NCBI GenBank assembly: GCA_002280855.1
Contig: NCEU01000001.1
Location: 620,001-684,000, forward strand
Length of the DNA stretch: 64,000 nucleotides
Reading direction: 5' to 3'
Source: Sphingomonadales bacterium 32-65-25
GTDB lineage: Bacteria; Pseudomonadota; Alphaproteobacteria; Sphingomonadales; Sphingomonadaceae
How positions within the stretch are numbered: position 1 is the first letter of the stretch; each line of letters begins with the position of its first letter. Below the pieces are notes generated by a model. The model was given only the letters and a program-made list of their open reading frames with translations. It made no database searches and was not told the DNA's origin. The position numbers and the translations under genes are program-made. Positions 37,375 to 44,809 of the stretch are shown in pieces.

Positions 37375-39354
37375 TCACACCGGAACGGTGAAATGCTTGC
37401 CGGCAAACACCGCCTGCCAGCTTTCGATTTCCGATACCACCACGTCGTCGGCGGCATGGGCCAGATCAGACAAGGCGCCATAATCCAGCGCATGATCGGG
37501 TGCGGCGCGCAGCAGGCAGGCGCGGCGGTGCACGCCGTCCAGCTTTTCAGCGGAAATCCGGCTGATCGCAGCAAAGCGATCGAAATCACCGAAATAACGG
37601 ATCCCCGCCACGGCGCCGCCCACGGTGGGGAACATCACGCCCAGGAAGGTGAACAGCTTGGCGGATTTTTCCGCCAGCACGGCCGGCACCACGCCCAGCC
37701 AGCCCCCAAGCCACATCAGCAGCCAGAAAGCCACGGCCACCACGGCGAGCTGAAAGGCGACGATCGACACCCGATCCAGCCGGTGATGCACGGTGTCGAG
37801 CCGTTTTGCCTTGCTGCGGTGATAGTCGCGCTGGCCAGCCAGATGCGGAATCAGCAGGCCATCCAGCACGGCGCGCAGCCAGGCCTGGCCGATGGTGGCC
37901 GGCGGCAGGCCCACGTCGCGCAAGGCGTGACGTGCATGATATTCCGGCCAGCCGGCGCGATCGCCAAAGCCGCCTTTCGGCCAGCGCCCCGGCGGGCGCG
38001 ACACGCCCAGCGCCAGCAGGAACGGCGCGTGGCGCAGATATTCCGCCGCGCGCCGGGTTTCGAACCAGTGATCATGCCAGTGATCACGCTTGGCCATCGC
38101 TGTCGTCAGCACGATCGCGCCGAGCAGCAGAAATTCCGCCAGCGCAAACAGATGTTTCCATTCCGGCCCGGCCGTGGGCAGATAGGCCATGCCGGCCATG
38201 ACCGCGAGGCCCGACATCATGAAATTGGCGACCATGCCGCCGCGATATTGATCGGAAAAGCGCGTCGAAATGCCATCGGCCCACGCAAAGCGTTGCAGCA
38301 CCGCGCGGCCAATGGCGCGCGGCCAGGCCGGATCGGCCCCCGGCAAGGCGGTGAGCGCCTGCAGCACCGGGGCGCCGCTGCCACTGGCGATGGCTTCGGG
38401 GGTTTCGTGCACCATCTTCAGCGATCGCCACGGCCGGCCGCCGCCGCCAAACAGTGCTTCCACCCGGCGATAGGCATGAAACAGCGGGCTGCTGGTCGCC
38501 CGCCACGCCGAAGGGGCGAGCGCCAGCGGGGCTGCGCCTTCATCGGCCGGGTGCAGCGCCGCGGCAATCGCCGCCAGCAACTGGGCGTTACGGTCATCCG
38601 GATCGGGCGGCTGATCCACCGGCTGGTCCAGCGCTTCCAGATCGCACACCAGCCGCCAATGTTCGGGATGGCGGGCATCGATCAGCACCACGCTGGCGCC
38701 GGCAACCAGCGCGCTGGCCAGCGTGTGGCCGGTGCCGCCCACCGCATCGCGGCTGGCGCCATCCCACACCGCAATCATCAGATCGGATTGTTCGATCATC
38801 ACTCGCCCGGCCAGCGCCACCCGGCGCGACGCGGCGCTGGCATAACGCTGGGCCGCCGCGACATCGGTGGGCGCATCCACCATCGCGAGATACAGCGCCG
38901 CAATGGCCGCATCGGCATCGGCCAGTTCGAACACGCGCGCCTGTGCCGCCAGCGCCGCGATGGCACCTGCCCGCGTGGCAGTTTCGGCGGCGCGGGCCGG
39001 TTTGCCGGCCAACAGCAGCCTTGCATCGGCCGGGCTGGCGGGATGGGCATTGATGGCTTGATTGAGCGCGCGGCCGAACGGCAGCGGCGCCACCAGTTCC
39101 CAGCCCCGGCTCAAGGCGCCATGGGCCGCCAGTTGATCGGTGCCATCGGCCAGCAGGCTGTGCAGCCGCACCCGCGCCGTGCCGGCGCCGGAGTCTGTTG
39201 CAGCGGCAATGGCGGTGAAGATCTGCTCCATCACCGCGGCGATGCGGTCTTCATGGGCAACGAAATCGCTGTTGTTGGCGCGGTGGCCCGTTACCCCCAA
39301 CGACAGGATCGGCAGCGGCAGCGGCGGCACGACAAGGGGGGACGGTTCGGGCAT
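37375..39354 (-). CDS. SLOG-like nucleotide-binding domain protein with about four TM helices (SLATT-like)
   Basis: 659 aa from the ATG at 39354. The frame is open to 39513, but that extension runs into the divergent TIR gene's leader. Residues about 13-240 form a Rossmann-like domain beginning LSLGVTGHRANNSDF, with LHSLLADGTDQLAAHGAL and SDLMIAVWDG, the pattern of SLOG-superfamily ligand/nucleotide-binding domains. The C-terminal half has hydrophobic helices near GGMVANFMMSGLAVMAGMAY, LFALAEFLLLGAIVLTTAMA, VAFQLAVVAVAFWLLMWLGG and FLGVMFPTVGGAVAGI, with WFETRRAAEYLRHAP between pairs, reminiscent of SLATT membrane effectors. These families are predicted sensors and pore-type effectors in bacterial conflict systems. 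Function here is inferred. Divergent from the TIR protein gene. Confidence 0.6.
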   Translation of the reverse strand: MPEPSPLVVPPLPLPILSLGVTGHRANNSDFVAHEDRIAAVMEQIFTAIAAATDSGAGTARVRLHSLLADGTDQLAAHGALSRGWELVAPLPFGRALNQAINAHPASPADARLLLAGKPARAAETATRAGAIAALAAQARVFELADADAAIAALYLAMVDAPTDVAAAQRYASAASRRVALAGRVMIEQSDLMIAVWDGASRDAVGGTGHTLASALVAGASVVLIDARHPEHWRLVCDLEALDQPVDQPPDPDDRNAQLLAAIAAALHPADEGAAPLALAPSAWRATSSPLFHAYRRVEALFGGGGRPWRSLKMVHETPEAIASGSGAPVLQALTALPGADPAWPRAIGRAVLQRFAWADGISTRFSDQYRGGMVANFMMSGLAVMAGMAYLPTAGPEWKHLFALAEFLLLGAIVLTTAMAKRDHWHDHWFETRRAAEYLRHAPFLLALGVSRPPGRWPKGGFGDRAGWPEYHARHALRDVGLPPATIGQAWLRAVLDGLLIPHLAGQRDYHRSKAKRLDTVHHRLDRVSIVAFQLAVVAVAFWLLMWLGGWLGVVPAVLAEKSAKLFTFLGVMFPTVGGAVAGIRYFGDFDRFAAISRISAEKLDGVHRRACLLRAAPDHALDYGALSDLAHAADDVVVSEIESWQAVFAGKHFTVPV

Positions 39355-39484
39355 CGCCGGCAAATTCCCCTGCTTCGCCGCCAAAGACAACCGGCAAAAT
39401 GCGAACGCGACATTATTTGGCTTTCGCAATGCCGAAAAAATCCGGCAATAAGAACAGGCCATGGGGCGTAAAGGGTCGGAATAC

Positions 39485-41485
39485 ATGAACGGCGCGGGCG
39501 AAGAACAGGGCAAGGGAGGCGCGCCGGCCGATGCTGCGCCGCGCCTGCAACTGTTCTTCAGCTATTCGCGCACCGATCAGAAACAGGCGATGCCGCTCAT
39601 CCGCGCACTGGAACAACAGGGCTTTGCCGTGTGGTGGGATGGCCTGCTGGAAGGCGGGGACAATTTCCTGCCCACCACCGAGGCCGCGCTGCACAAGGCC
39701 GATGCCGTTGTGGTGCTGTGGAGCAAGACCTCGATCGACAGCCACTGGGTGCGCGACGAGGCCACCGTGGGCCGCGATCGGCGAAGACTGGTGCCACTGT
39801 CGATGGATGGCAGCTTGCCGCCGCTGGGCTTCCGCCAGTTCCAGGTGATCGATGTGACCAAGTGGAACGGCAAGGCCACTGCACCTGAACTCAAACGCAT
39901 CGCCAGCGCGATTATGGCCGTTTCCGGCGCGCCAGCCGCCGGCAGCGCGCCGGCACAGACCGGCAACGCGCCGGCACAGATCGGCCACGGCCCGGCACAG
40001 GCCGGCAGCACAAATCGTCGTAACGCCTTGATTGCAATGGGGCTGCTTGCCAGCGCCGGTGGAATTGGGGCGTGGCGCTGGTTCCGCCCGGACGCAACCG
40101 CAGACGCCGCCAACAGCGTCGCTGTGCTGCCGTTCCGCAACCTGTCTGGCCGCGCCGATCAGGATTATTTCGCCGAAGGCGTTGCCGAAGAATTGCGCAC
40201 CACCCTCAGCCTCAACCGGCAATTGCTGGTCAGCGGTTCCGCTTCGGCCGGCGGCTTTCGCAATGCCGAGCCCGACACCCGCCAGGTGGCCAGGGCGCTG
40301 GGCGTGTCCAACCTGCTGATGGGTTCGGTGCGGCCCAGCCAGGATCGGGTGCGCATCACGGCGCGGCTGGTCGATGGCAAGACCGGGCTGGACAAATGGA
40401 GCCAGGCCTTTGATCGCGGCATGGCCGATGTACTTGCCGTACAAGCAGAAATTGCCACAACGGTTGCCGATGCGCTGATCTCCACGCTGGCCAAGGATGC
40501 CAATTGGCGCGCCGAACGGCCGGGCAGCACCCGCAATGCCGCCGCCTTTGATGCCTATGCGAAGGGCGAAGCCCTGTACCATATCGGGGGTGGCAGCAGC
40601 AGTGATGCACAGGCGTTGGCCGCCTACGACAAAGCCATCGCGATCGACCCTGATTATGGTGTCGCCTATGCCTCCCGGGCCCGCACGCTGGCTGCTATCG
40701 CCAATCAGGAAGCCAGCGTGACGCGCGGCAACCGTTTGCGCAGCGAGGCGCTCGCCAGCGCCCGCAAGGCGATCGCGCTGGCGCCCGACATGCCCGAAGG
40801 CCACTCGTCGTTGGGCTTTCTGCTGATGACCCAACTCGATATCGGGTCAGCCAAATCGGCCTATCAACGCGCCTTCGAACTTGGCCTGGGCAATGCATCG
40901 ATCCTGTCTGCATTTGCCGAATTTTCCAGCAATATCGGGGACTTCGACAATGCCAACGCCGCGATCAAGCGCGCCACCCGGCTGGATCCCTTAAGCCCGT
41001 CGGTGTTCCGCAATGCCGGCATGATCGCCTTTGCCGCCAAGGATTACAGCGCCGCCCGCGTCGCACTGGCAACCGCGCTGTCGTTGAACCCACGCCAGGG
41101 GATCGTGCACTATGTGCTGGGTGACATGGCGCTGATCGCGGGCGATGTGGCGGAGGCGCGCCGTCAATATGCCGCCGAGCCCAGCCGGCTTTCGCAATTG
41201 CGCGGGCTGGCCATCGCCGATGCCCGGCTGTCGGGTCCCGCTGCCGGCGAGGCCCAGATGGCCAAACTGGTGGCTGAATATGGCGATGGCGGCCTCTATC
41301 AGCAGGCGCAAGTCTTGGCGCAGTGGGGCCGCATCGACTTGGCCCTGGACACGCTGGAACGGGCACTAGCCTTGCGCGATTCCGGGTTGGTACTGGCATT
41401 GAATGATGCCTTGCTGGATCCGTTGCGGTCTCAAGCCCGATTCCAGGCCGTGCTGGCCCGCATCGGCTTCAGCAGCCCGGCTTGA
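39485..41485 (+). CDS. TIR domain-TM-TolB/FlgO-like-TPR protein
   Basis: 666 aa. TIR domain at about 20-145 (LQLFFSYSRTDQKQAMPLIR; DAVVVLWSKTSIDSHWVRDE). A Gly/Ala/Pro linker at about 150-175 is built of three 7-residue repeats. One TM helix follows at about 181-197, then a TolB/FlgO-like domain (NSVAVLPFRNLSGRADQDYF; ALGVSNLLMGSVRP) and TPR repeats to about 630. Aligned by eye with plant and animal TIR NADases, the catalytic Glu position before the 'AALHKAD' helix appears to be Thr (FLPTTEAAL), so it may be a scaffold rather than an NADase. The start at 39485 is favoured by AAAGGG upstream; an ATG 24 bp earlier also exists. Shares a 130-bp divergent promoter region with the SLOG-like gene. 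Confidence 0.85.
   Translation: MNGAGEEQGKGGAPADAAPRLQLFFSYSRTDQKQAMPLIRALEQQGFAVWWDGLLEGGDNFLPTTEAALHKADAVVVLWSKTSIDSHWVRDEATVGRDRRRLVPLSMDGSLPPLGFRQFQVIDVTKWNGKATAPELKRIASAIMAVSGAPAAGSAPAQTGNAPAQIGHGPAQAGSTNRRNALIAMGLLASAGGIGAWRWFRPDATADAANSVAVLPFRNLSGRADQDYFAEGVAEELRTTLSLNRQLLVSGSASAGGFRNAEPDTRQVARALGVSNLLMGSVRPSQDRVRITARLVDGKTGLDKWSQAFDRGMADVLAVQAEIATTVADALISTLAKDANWRAERPGSTRNAAAFDAYAKGEALYHIGGGSSSDAQALAAYDKAIAIDPDYGVAYASRARTLAAIANQEASVTRGNRLRSEALASARKAIALAPDMPEGHSSLGFLLMTQLDIGSAKSAYQRAFELGLGNASILSAFAEFSSNIGDFDNANAAIKRATRLDPLSPSVFRNAGMIAFAAKDYSAARVALATALSLNPRQGIVHYVLGDMALIAGDVAEARRQYAAEPSRLSQLRGLAIADARLSGPAAGEAQMAKLVAEYGDGGLYQQAQVLAQWGRIDLALDTLERALALRDSGLVLALNDALLDPLRSQARFQAVLARIGFSSPA
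39941..40003 (+). repeat. 21-bp tandem repeat, three units, in the TIR protein gene
   Basis: Three consecutive 21-bp units (39941-39961, 39962-39982, 39983-40003) differing at a few positions. Each encodes a heptapeptide of the form G-S/N/H-A/G-P-A-Q-x. They form the cytoplasmic linker between the TIR domain and the membrane helix. Units are in frame, so copy-number change would alter linker length without frameshift. Confidence 0.85.
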
Positions 41486-41534
41486 GCGGCGCAATCCGTG
41501 CTTGCCGGCCAACAACAGGCAGTGCAGACTTATT

Positions 41535-41556
41535 GCTCGCCCTTTGCTGGGCGAGC
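41535..41556 (+). terminator. Hairpin after the TIR protein gene
   Basis: Perfect 8-bp stem (41535-41542 with 41549-41556) and 6-nt loop, 49 bp downstream of the stop at 41485. It lacks a T tract, so it may be a transcript-end stabiliser or a weak terminator. It lies before the lipoprotein gene. Confidence 0.4.
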
Positions 41557-41595
41557 GTGATTAGTCTGTTCCAGCCACTTTTTGGGGGAAACACG

Positions 41596-41859
41596 ATGAA
41601 GAAGATGATGACGCTGGCCAGCGCCGTTCTGGCCACTTGCCTGCTGGCCGCCTGCGGCGAGAAAAAGGCCGAGGAAGCCCCGGCCGCCGAAGCACCGGCT
41701 GCTGAAGCCACCACCGAAGCCGCGCCGCCGGCTGATGCAATGGCGCCGGCCGCCGAAGTCGCGCCAGCTGCTGACGCCATGGCCCCGGCTGCCGAAGTAC
41801 CGCCCGCCGAAGGCGGCGATGATCGTGGCGGCAACGACGTTAGCCGCGGCGCCAAGTAA
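41596..41859 (+). CDS. Small Ala/Glu/Pro-rich lipoprotein
   Basis: 87 aa. Signal peptide MKKMMTLASAVLATCLLAAC with lipobox LLAAC; the lipidated Cys is residue 20, followed by Gly, so outer-membrane sorting is likely. The mature part is almost entirely Ala, Glu and Pro in degenerate repeats (APAAEAPAAEA; ADAMAPAAEV twice) and ends in an acidic Gly/Asp/Arg segment. It is probably unstructured or a flexible spacer. GGGGGAA lies 7 bp before the ATG. No family assigned. Confidence 0.8.
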   Translation: MKKMMTLASAVLATCLLAACGEKKAEEAPAAEAPAAEATTEAAPPADAMAPAAEVAPAADAMAPAAEVPPAEGGDDRGGNDVSRGAK

Positions 41860-41892
41860 TTACGGCGGCCATTTTGGCCACTGCTCCTGCTC

Positions 41893-41926
41893 GCGCTGGC
41901 TGGCCCCGCCTAGGGCCAGCCAGCGC
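41893..41926 (+). terminator. Strong hairpin after the lipoprotein gene
   Basis: Perfect 14-bp GC-rich stem (41893-41906 with 41913-41926) and 6-nt loop, 33 bp after the stop. There is no T run. The stability and position suggest a transcription end for the lipoprotein gene. Confidence 0.55.
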
Positions 41927-42000
41927 CAGTTCCAGTGAACGCCGAACTAGCGGCAGGCACGGGCCTTGCGCCAACAGGTCCAAAACCGCACTATCCATTC

Positions 42001-42462
42001 ATGCTTGATGCCTTTGACCTCAAGATCCTCGCCCTGTGGCAGCAACGTGGCGACATTGGCCCGGTGGAAATGGGCGAAGCCATCCACCTGTCCGCCTCGC
42101 AATGCTCGCGCCGGATGGCCGCGCTGAAAAAGGCTGGCCATGTGCGCGGTTTCCACGCCGTACTCGATCCGGCGGCGGTCGGCGTCGGCCTGATGGCCTA
42201 TGTGCTGCTCACCATGAAAAGCCATTCGCCGGAAGCGGCCGAGGCTTTCCGTGCCCGCATCATGGAACTGGATGAAGTGATGGAGTGCCACAAGCTGACC
42301 GGGGAGGCCGACCTGATCCTGAAGGTCGCCACCCGCGATCTGGCCAGCTTCAACCAGCTACTGTCCCACCGCATCCTGGCCGCGCCAGAGGTGGCGACCG
42401 CCCGCTCCTCCATCATCCTCGATGAAGTGAAGAGCACAACGGCGCTGCCAATCCGGGTTTAG
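42001..42462 (+). CDS. Lrp/AsnC family transcriptional regulator
   Basis: 153 aa. N-terminal winged HTH ([37 protein letters not shown]), then the RAM ligand-binding domain ([36 protein letters not shown]). The start at 42001 fits the family. An upstream ATG (41935) only adds sequence unlike the family and overlaps the hairpin end. Members next to HPPD genes commonly control tyrosine or phenylalanine catabolism. Here hppD is 4.8 kb away, with the SLOG/TIR block in between. Its stop overlaps the convergent acyl-CoA dehydrogenase stop by 4 bp. Confidence 0.93.
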   Translation: MLDAFDLKILALWQQRGDIGPVEMGEAIHLSASQCSRRMAALKKAGHVRGFHAVLDPAAVGVGLMAYVLLTMKSHSPEAAEAFRARIMELDEVMECHKLTGEADLILKVATRDLASFNQLLSHRILAAPEVATARSSIILDEVKSTTALPIRV

Positions 42463-43673
42463 AAAAACGCCTGCAGCCCCGTTTGTGCGCGGCCGAGAAT
42501 AAGCGCGTGAACGTCGTGCGTACCTTCATAGGTGTTCACGGCTTCCAGGTTCATAACGTGGCGGATCACACCATATTCGTCGGAAACGCCGTTGCCGCCG
42601 TGCATGTCACGCGCGACGCGGGCGATATCGAGCGCCTTGCCGCAATTGTTGCGCTTCAACAGCGAGATGGCTTCCGGTGCCAGGCGCTTTTCGTCCATCA
42701 GCCGGCCACCGGCCAGCGCCGCACACAGGCCCAGCGTGATCTCGGTCTGCATGTCAGCCAGCTTCTTCTGGATCAGCTGCGTCGCGGCCAGCGGTCGGCC
42801 AAACTGCTTGCGATCGAGCGTATATTGCCGGGCGGCGTGCCAGCACCATTCCGCAGCGCCCATCGCGCCCCAGGCAATGCCAAAGCGCGCGTTGTTGAGG
42901 CAGCCGAACGGGCCGGCGAGGCCCTCGACGCCCTTCAGGATACGCTCTTCGGGCAGATGCACATCGGCCAGCACGATTTCGCCCGTCACCCCGGCGCGCA
43001 GGGAGAATTTGCCTTCGATCTTGGGAGTCGAGAAGCCGGCATCACCGCGTTCGACGATGAAGCCGCGGATCTTGTCATCCTCGCACTTCGCCCACACCAC
43101 CGCGACATCGGCCAGCGGCGAATTGGTGATCCACATCTTGGCACCAGAAAGCAGCCAGCCGCCCTGCACCTTCCTGGCGCGGGTCTTCATACCGGCCGGA
43201 TCGGAGCCGGCGTCAGGCTCGGTCAGGCCAAAGCAACCGATGAGTTCGCCGCTGGCCAGACCGGGCAGATAGCGCTTACGCTGGGCTTCGGAGCCATAGG
43301 CATAGATCGGATACATCACGAGGGACGACTGCACACTCATGGCCGAACGATAGGCCGAATCCACCCGCTCCACCTCGCGCGCGATCAGACCATAGGCAAC
43401 GTACGACGTGCCGGCGCAGCCATAGCCCTTGATGGTGGGGCCGAGCAGGCCGGCAGCACCGAACTTCGTCATCAGCGCCGGATCGAACGTCTCGTTGCGG
43501 TTGGCGAGCTTCACCACCGGCATCAGTTCGGCATCGCAGAAGGCGCGCGACGCATCGCGCACCATTGTCTCTTCTTCGGTCAACTGGCTGGCCAGCAGCA
43601 GCGGGTCTTCCCAATCGAACTTCGGCCACTTGGGCGCAAAATGCTGAACATCGGTGGCAGCGGCGGTGGCCAT
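42459..43673 (-). CDS. gcdH: Acyl-CoA dehydrogenase, glutaryl-CoA dehydrogenase type
   Basis: FAD enzyme that would oxidise and decarboxylate glutaryl-CoA to crotonyl-CoA in lysine and tryptophan breakdown. 404 aa. Blocks are [59 protein letters not shown] and [20 protein letters not shown]. The catalytic Glu lies in the TYEGTHD loop typical of glutaryl-CoA dehydrogenases. AGAGGAG precedes the ATG. The ORF closely tracks GcdH, but other short-chain acyl-CoA dehydrogenases cannot be fully excluded. Confidence 0.9.
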   Translation of the reverse strand: MATAAATDVQHFAPKWPKFDWEDPLLLASQLTEEETMVRDASRAFCDAELMPVVKLANRNETFDPALMTKFGAAGLLGPTIKGYGCAGTSYVAYGLIAREVERVDSAYRSAMSVQSSLVMYPIYAYGSEAQRKRYLPGLASGELIGCFGLTEPDAGSDPAGMKTRARKVQGGWLLSGAKMWITNSPLADVAVVWAKCEDDKIRGFIVERGDAGFSTPKIEGKFSLRAGVTGEIVLADVHLPEERILKGVEGLAGPFGCLNNARFGIAWGAMGAAEWCWHAARQYTLDRKQFGRPLAATQLIQKKLADMQTEITLGLCAALAGGRLMDEKRLAPEAISLLKRNNCGKALDIARVARDMHGGNGVSDEYGVIRHVMNLEAVNTYEGTHDVHALILGRAQTGLQAFF

Positions 43674-43764
43674 GATTGAAACTCCTCTTGTTGCCCTGCT
43701 TTAACCGCCAGTGGTCGCTCCGCCAAGGCTTGCCAGCCGCGACAAACGGGTTCAGCCTCGAGGT

Positions 43765-44772
43765 ATGAAGCTTGCCTCCTTGAAATCCGGCCGTGATGGC
43801 CGCCTCGTCGTTGTCTCTGATGATCTGGCTTGGTGCGCCGCACCGCCGCCCATGTATACAACGCTGCAATCGGTGCTGGATGATTGGGATCATGCCGCCC
43901 TGGTGCTGGAAGGGGTGGCGCTATCACTGGCGCATGATGCGGTGCCGCATGCGCGATTCCACGAACGTGCCGCTGCGGCACCGCTGCCACGCGCTTTCCA
44001 ATGGGCCGATGGATCGGCCTATGTGAACCATGTCGAACTGGTCCGCCGGGCGCGCGGCGCGGAACTGCCGGAAAGCTTCTGGCACGATCCCCTGATGTAT
44101 CAGGGCGGCAGCGACCAGTTCCTGTGCCCGCGCGAACCCATCGCCTTCCACGATCCGGCCTGGGGCCTCGATCTCGAAGCCGAAGTCGTCGTCGTTACCG
44201 GTGACGTGCGCCAGGGTGCCAGCCGCGAGGAAGCGATGGAGGCCATTCGCCTGGTCGGCCTGGTCAACGATATCTCGCTGCGGGGCCTGATCCCCGATGA
44301 ACTGGCCAAGGGCTTCGGCTTCGTCCAGTCCAAGCCTGCCTCGACCCTGTCACCCGTGTTGGTGACGCCGCAGGCGCTGGGTGAACGCTGGCAGGACGGC
44401 AAGTTGATCGGCACGCTCAGCATTGATCTCAATGGCCAGCCATTCGGCCGCGTCGAGACGCATGTGGACATGACTTTCGATTTCGGCACGCTGATCGCCC
44501 ATCTTGCCAAGACGCGGGCCATCGGTGCCGGCAGCATCATCGGTTCGGGCACCGTATCCAACCGCGATGCCGACGGCGGCCCCGGCAAGCCCTGCGCCAA
44601 CGGTGGCCATGGCTATGCCTGCATTGCCGAACAGCGCATGATCGAAACCATCCTGTCGGGCGCACCGACAACGCCCTGGCTCAGCCCCGGCGACGTGGTG
44701 CGCATCGAGATGCTGGACGAAAGGCACCACAGCATTTTTGGCGCCATCGAGCAGACGGTTGTGGCGGCCTGA
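43765..44772 (+). CDS. Fumarylacetoacetate hydrolase family protein
   Basis: 335 aa. FAH-fold beta-diketone hydrolase: an N-terminal FAH_N-like part (MKLASLKSGRDGRLVVVSDD), then FLCPREPIAFHDPAWGLDLE (metal-binding Glu/Asp region), VNDISLRGLIPDELAKGFGF and SIIGSGTVSNRD near the C-terminus. It probably cleaves fumarylacetoacetate (or a related diketo acid) at the end of the homogentisate pathway, fitting hppD in the same window. The ATG at 43765 is chosen because the protein then begins at the family start. It is divergent from gcdH by 91 bp. Confidence 0.88.
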   Translation: MKLASLKSGRDGRLVVVSDDLAWCAAPPPMYTTLQSVLDDWDHAALVLEGVALSLAHDAVPHARFHERAAAAPLPRAFQWADGSAYVNHVELVRRARGAELPESFWHDPLMYQGGSDQFLCPREPIAFHDPAWGLDLEAEVVVVTGDVRQGASREEAMEAIRLVGLVNDISLRGLIPDELAKGFGFVQSKPASTLSPVLVTPQALGERWQDGKLIGTLSIDLNGQPFGRVETHVDMTFDFGTLIAHLAKTRAIGAGSIIGSGTVSNRDADGGPGKPCANGGHGYACIAEQRMIETILSGAPTTPWLSPGDVVRIEMLDERHHSIFGAIEQTVVAA

Positions 44773-44809
44773 CCAGGCCGCCACCCGCGCTGCCCCGTTA
44801 GCCGAAGAC

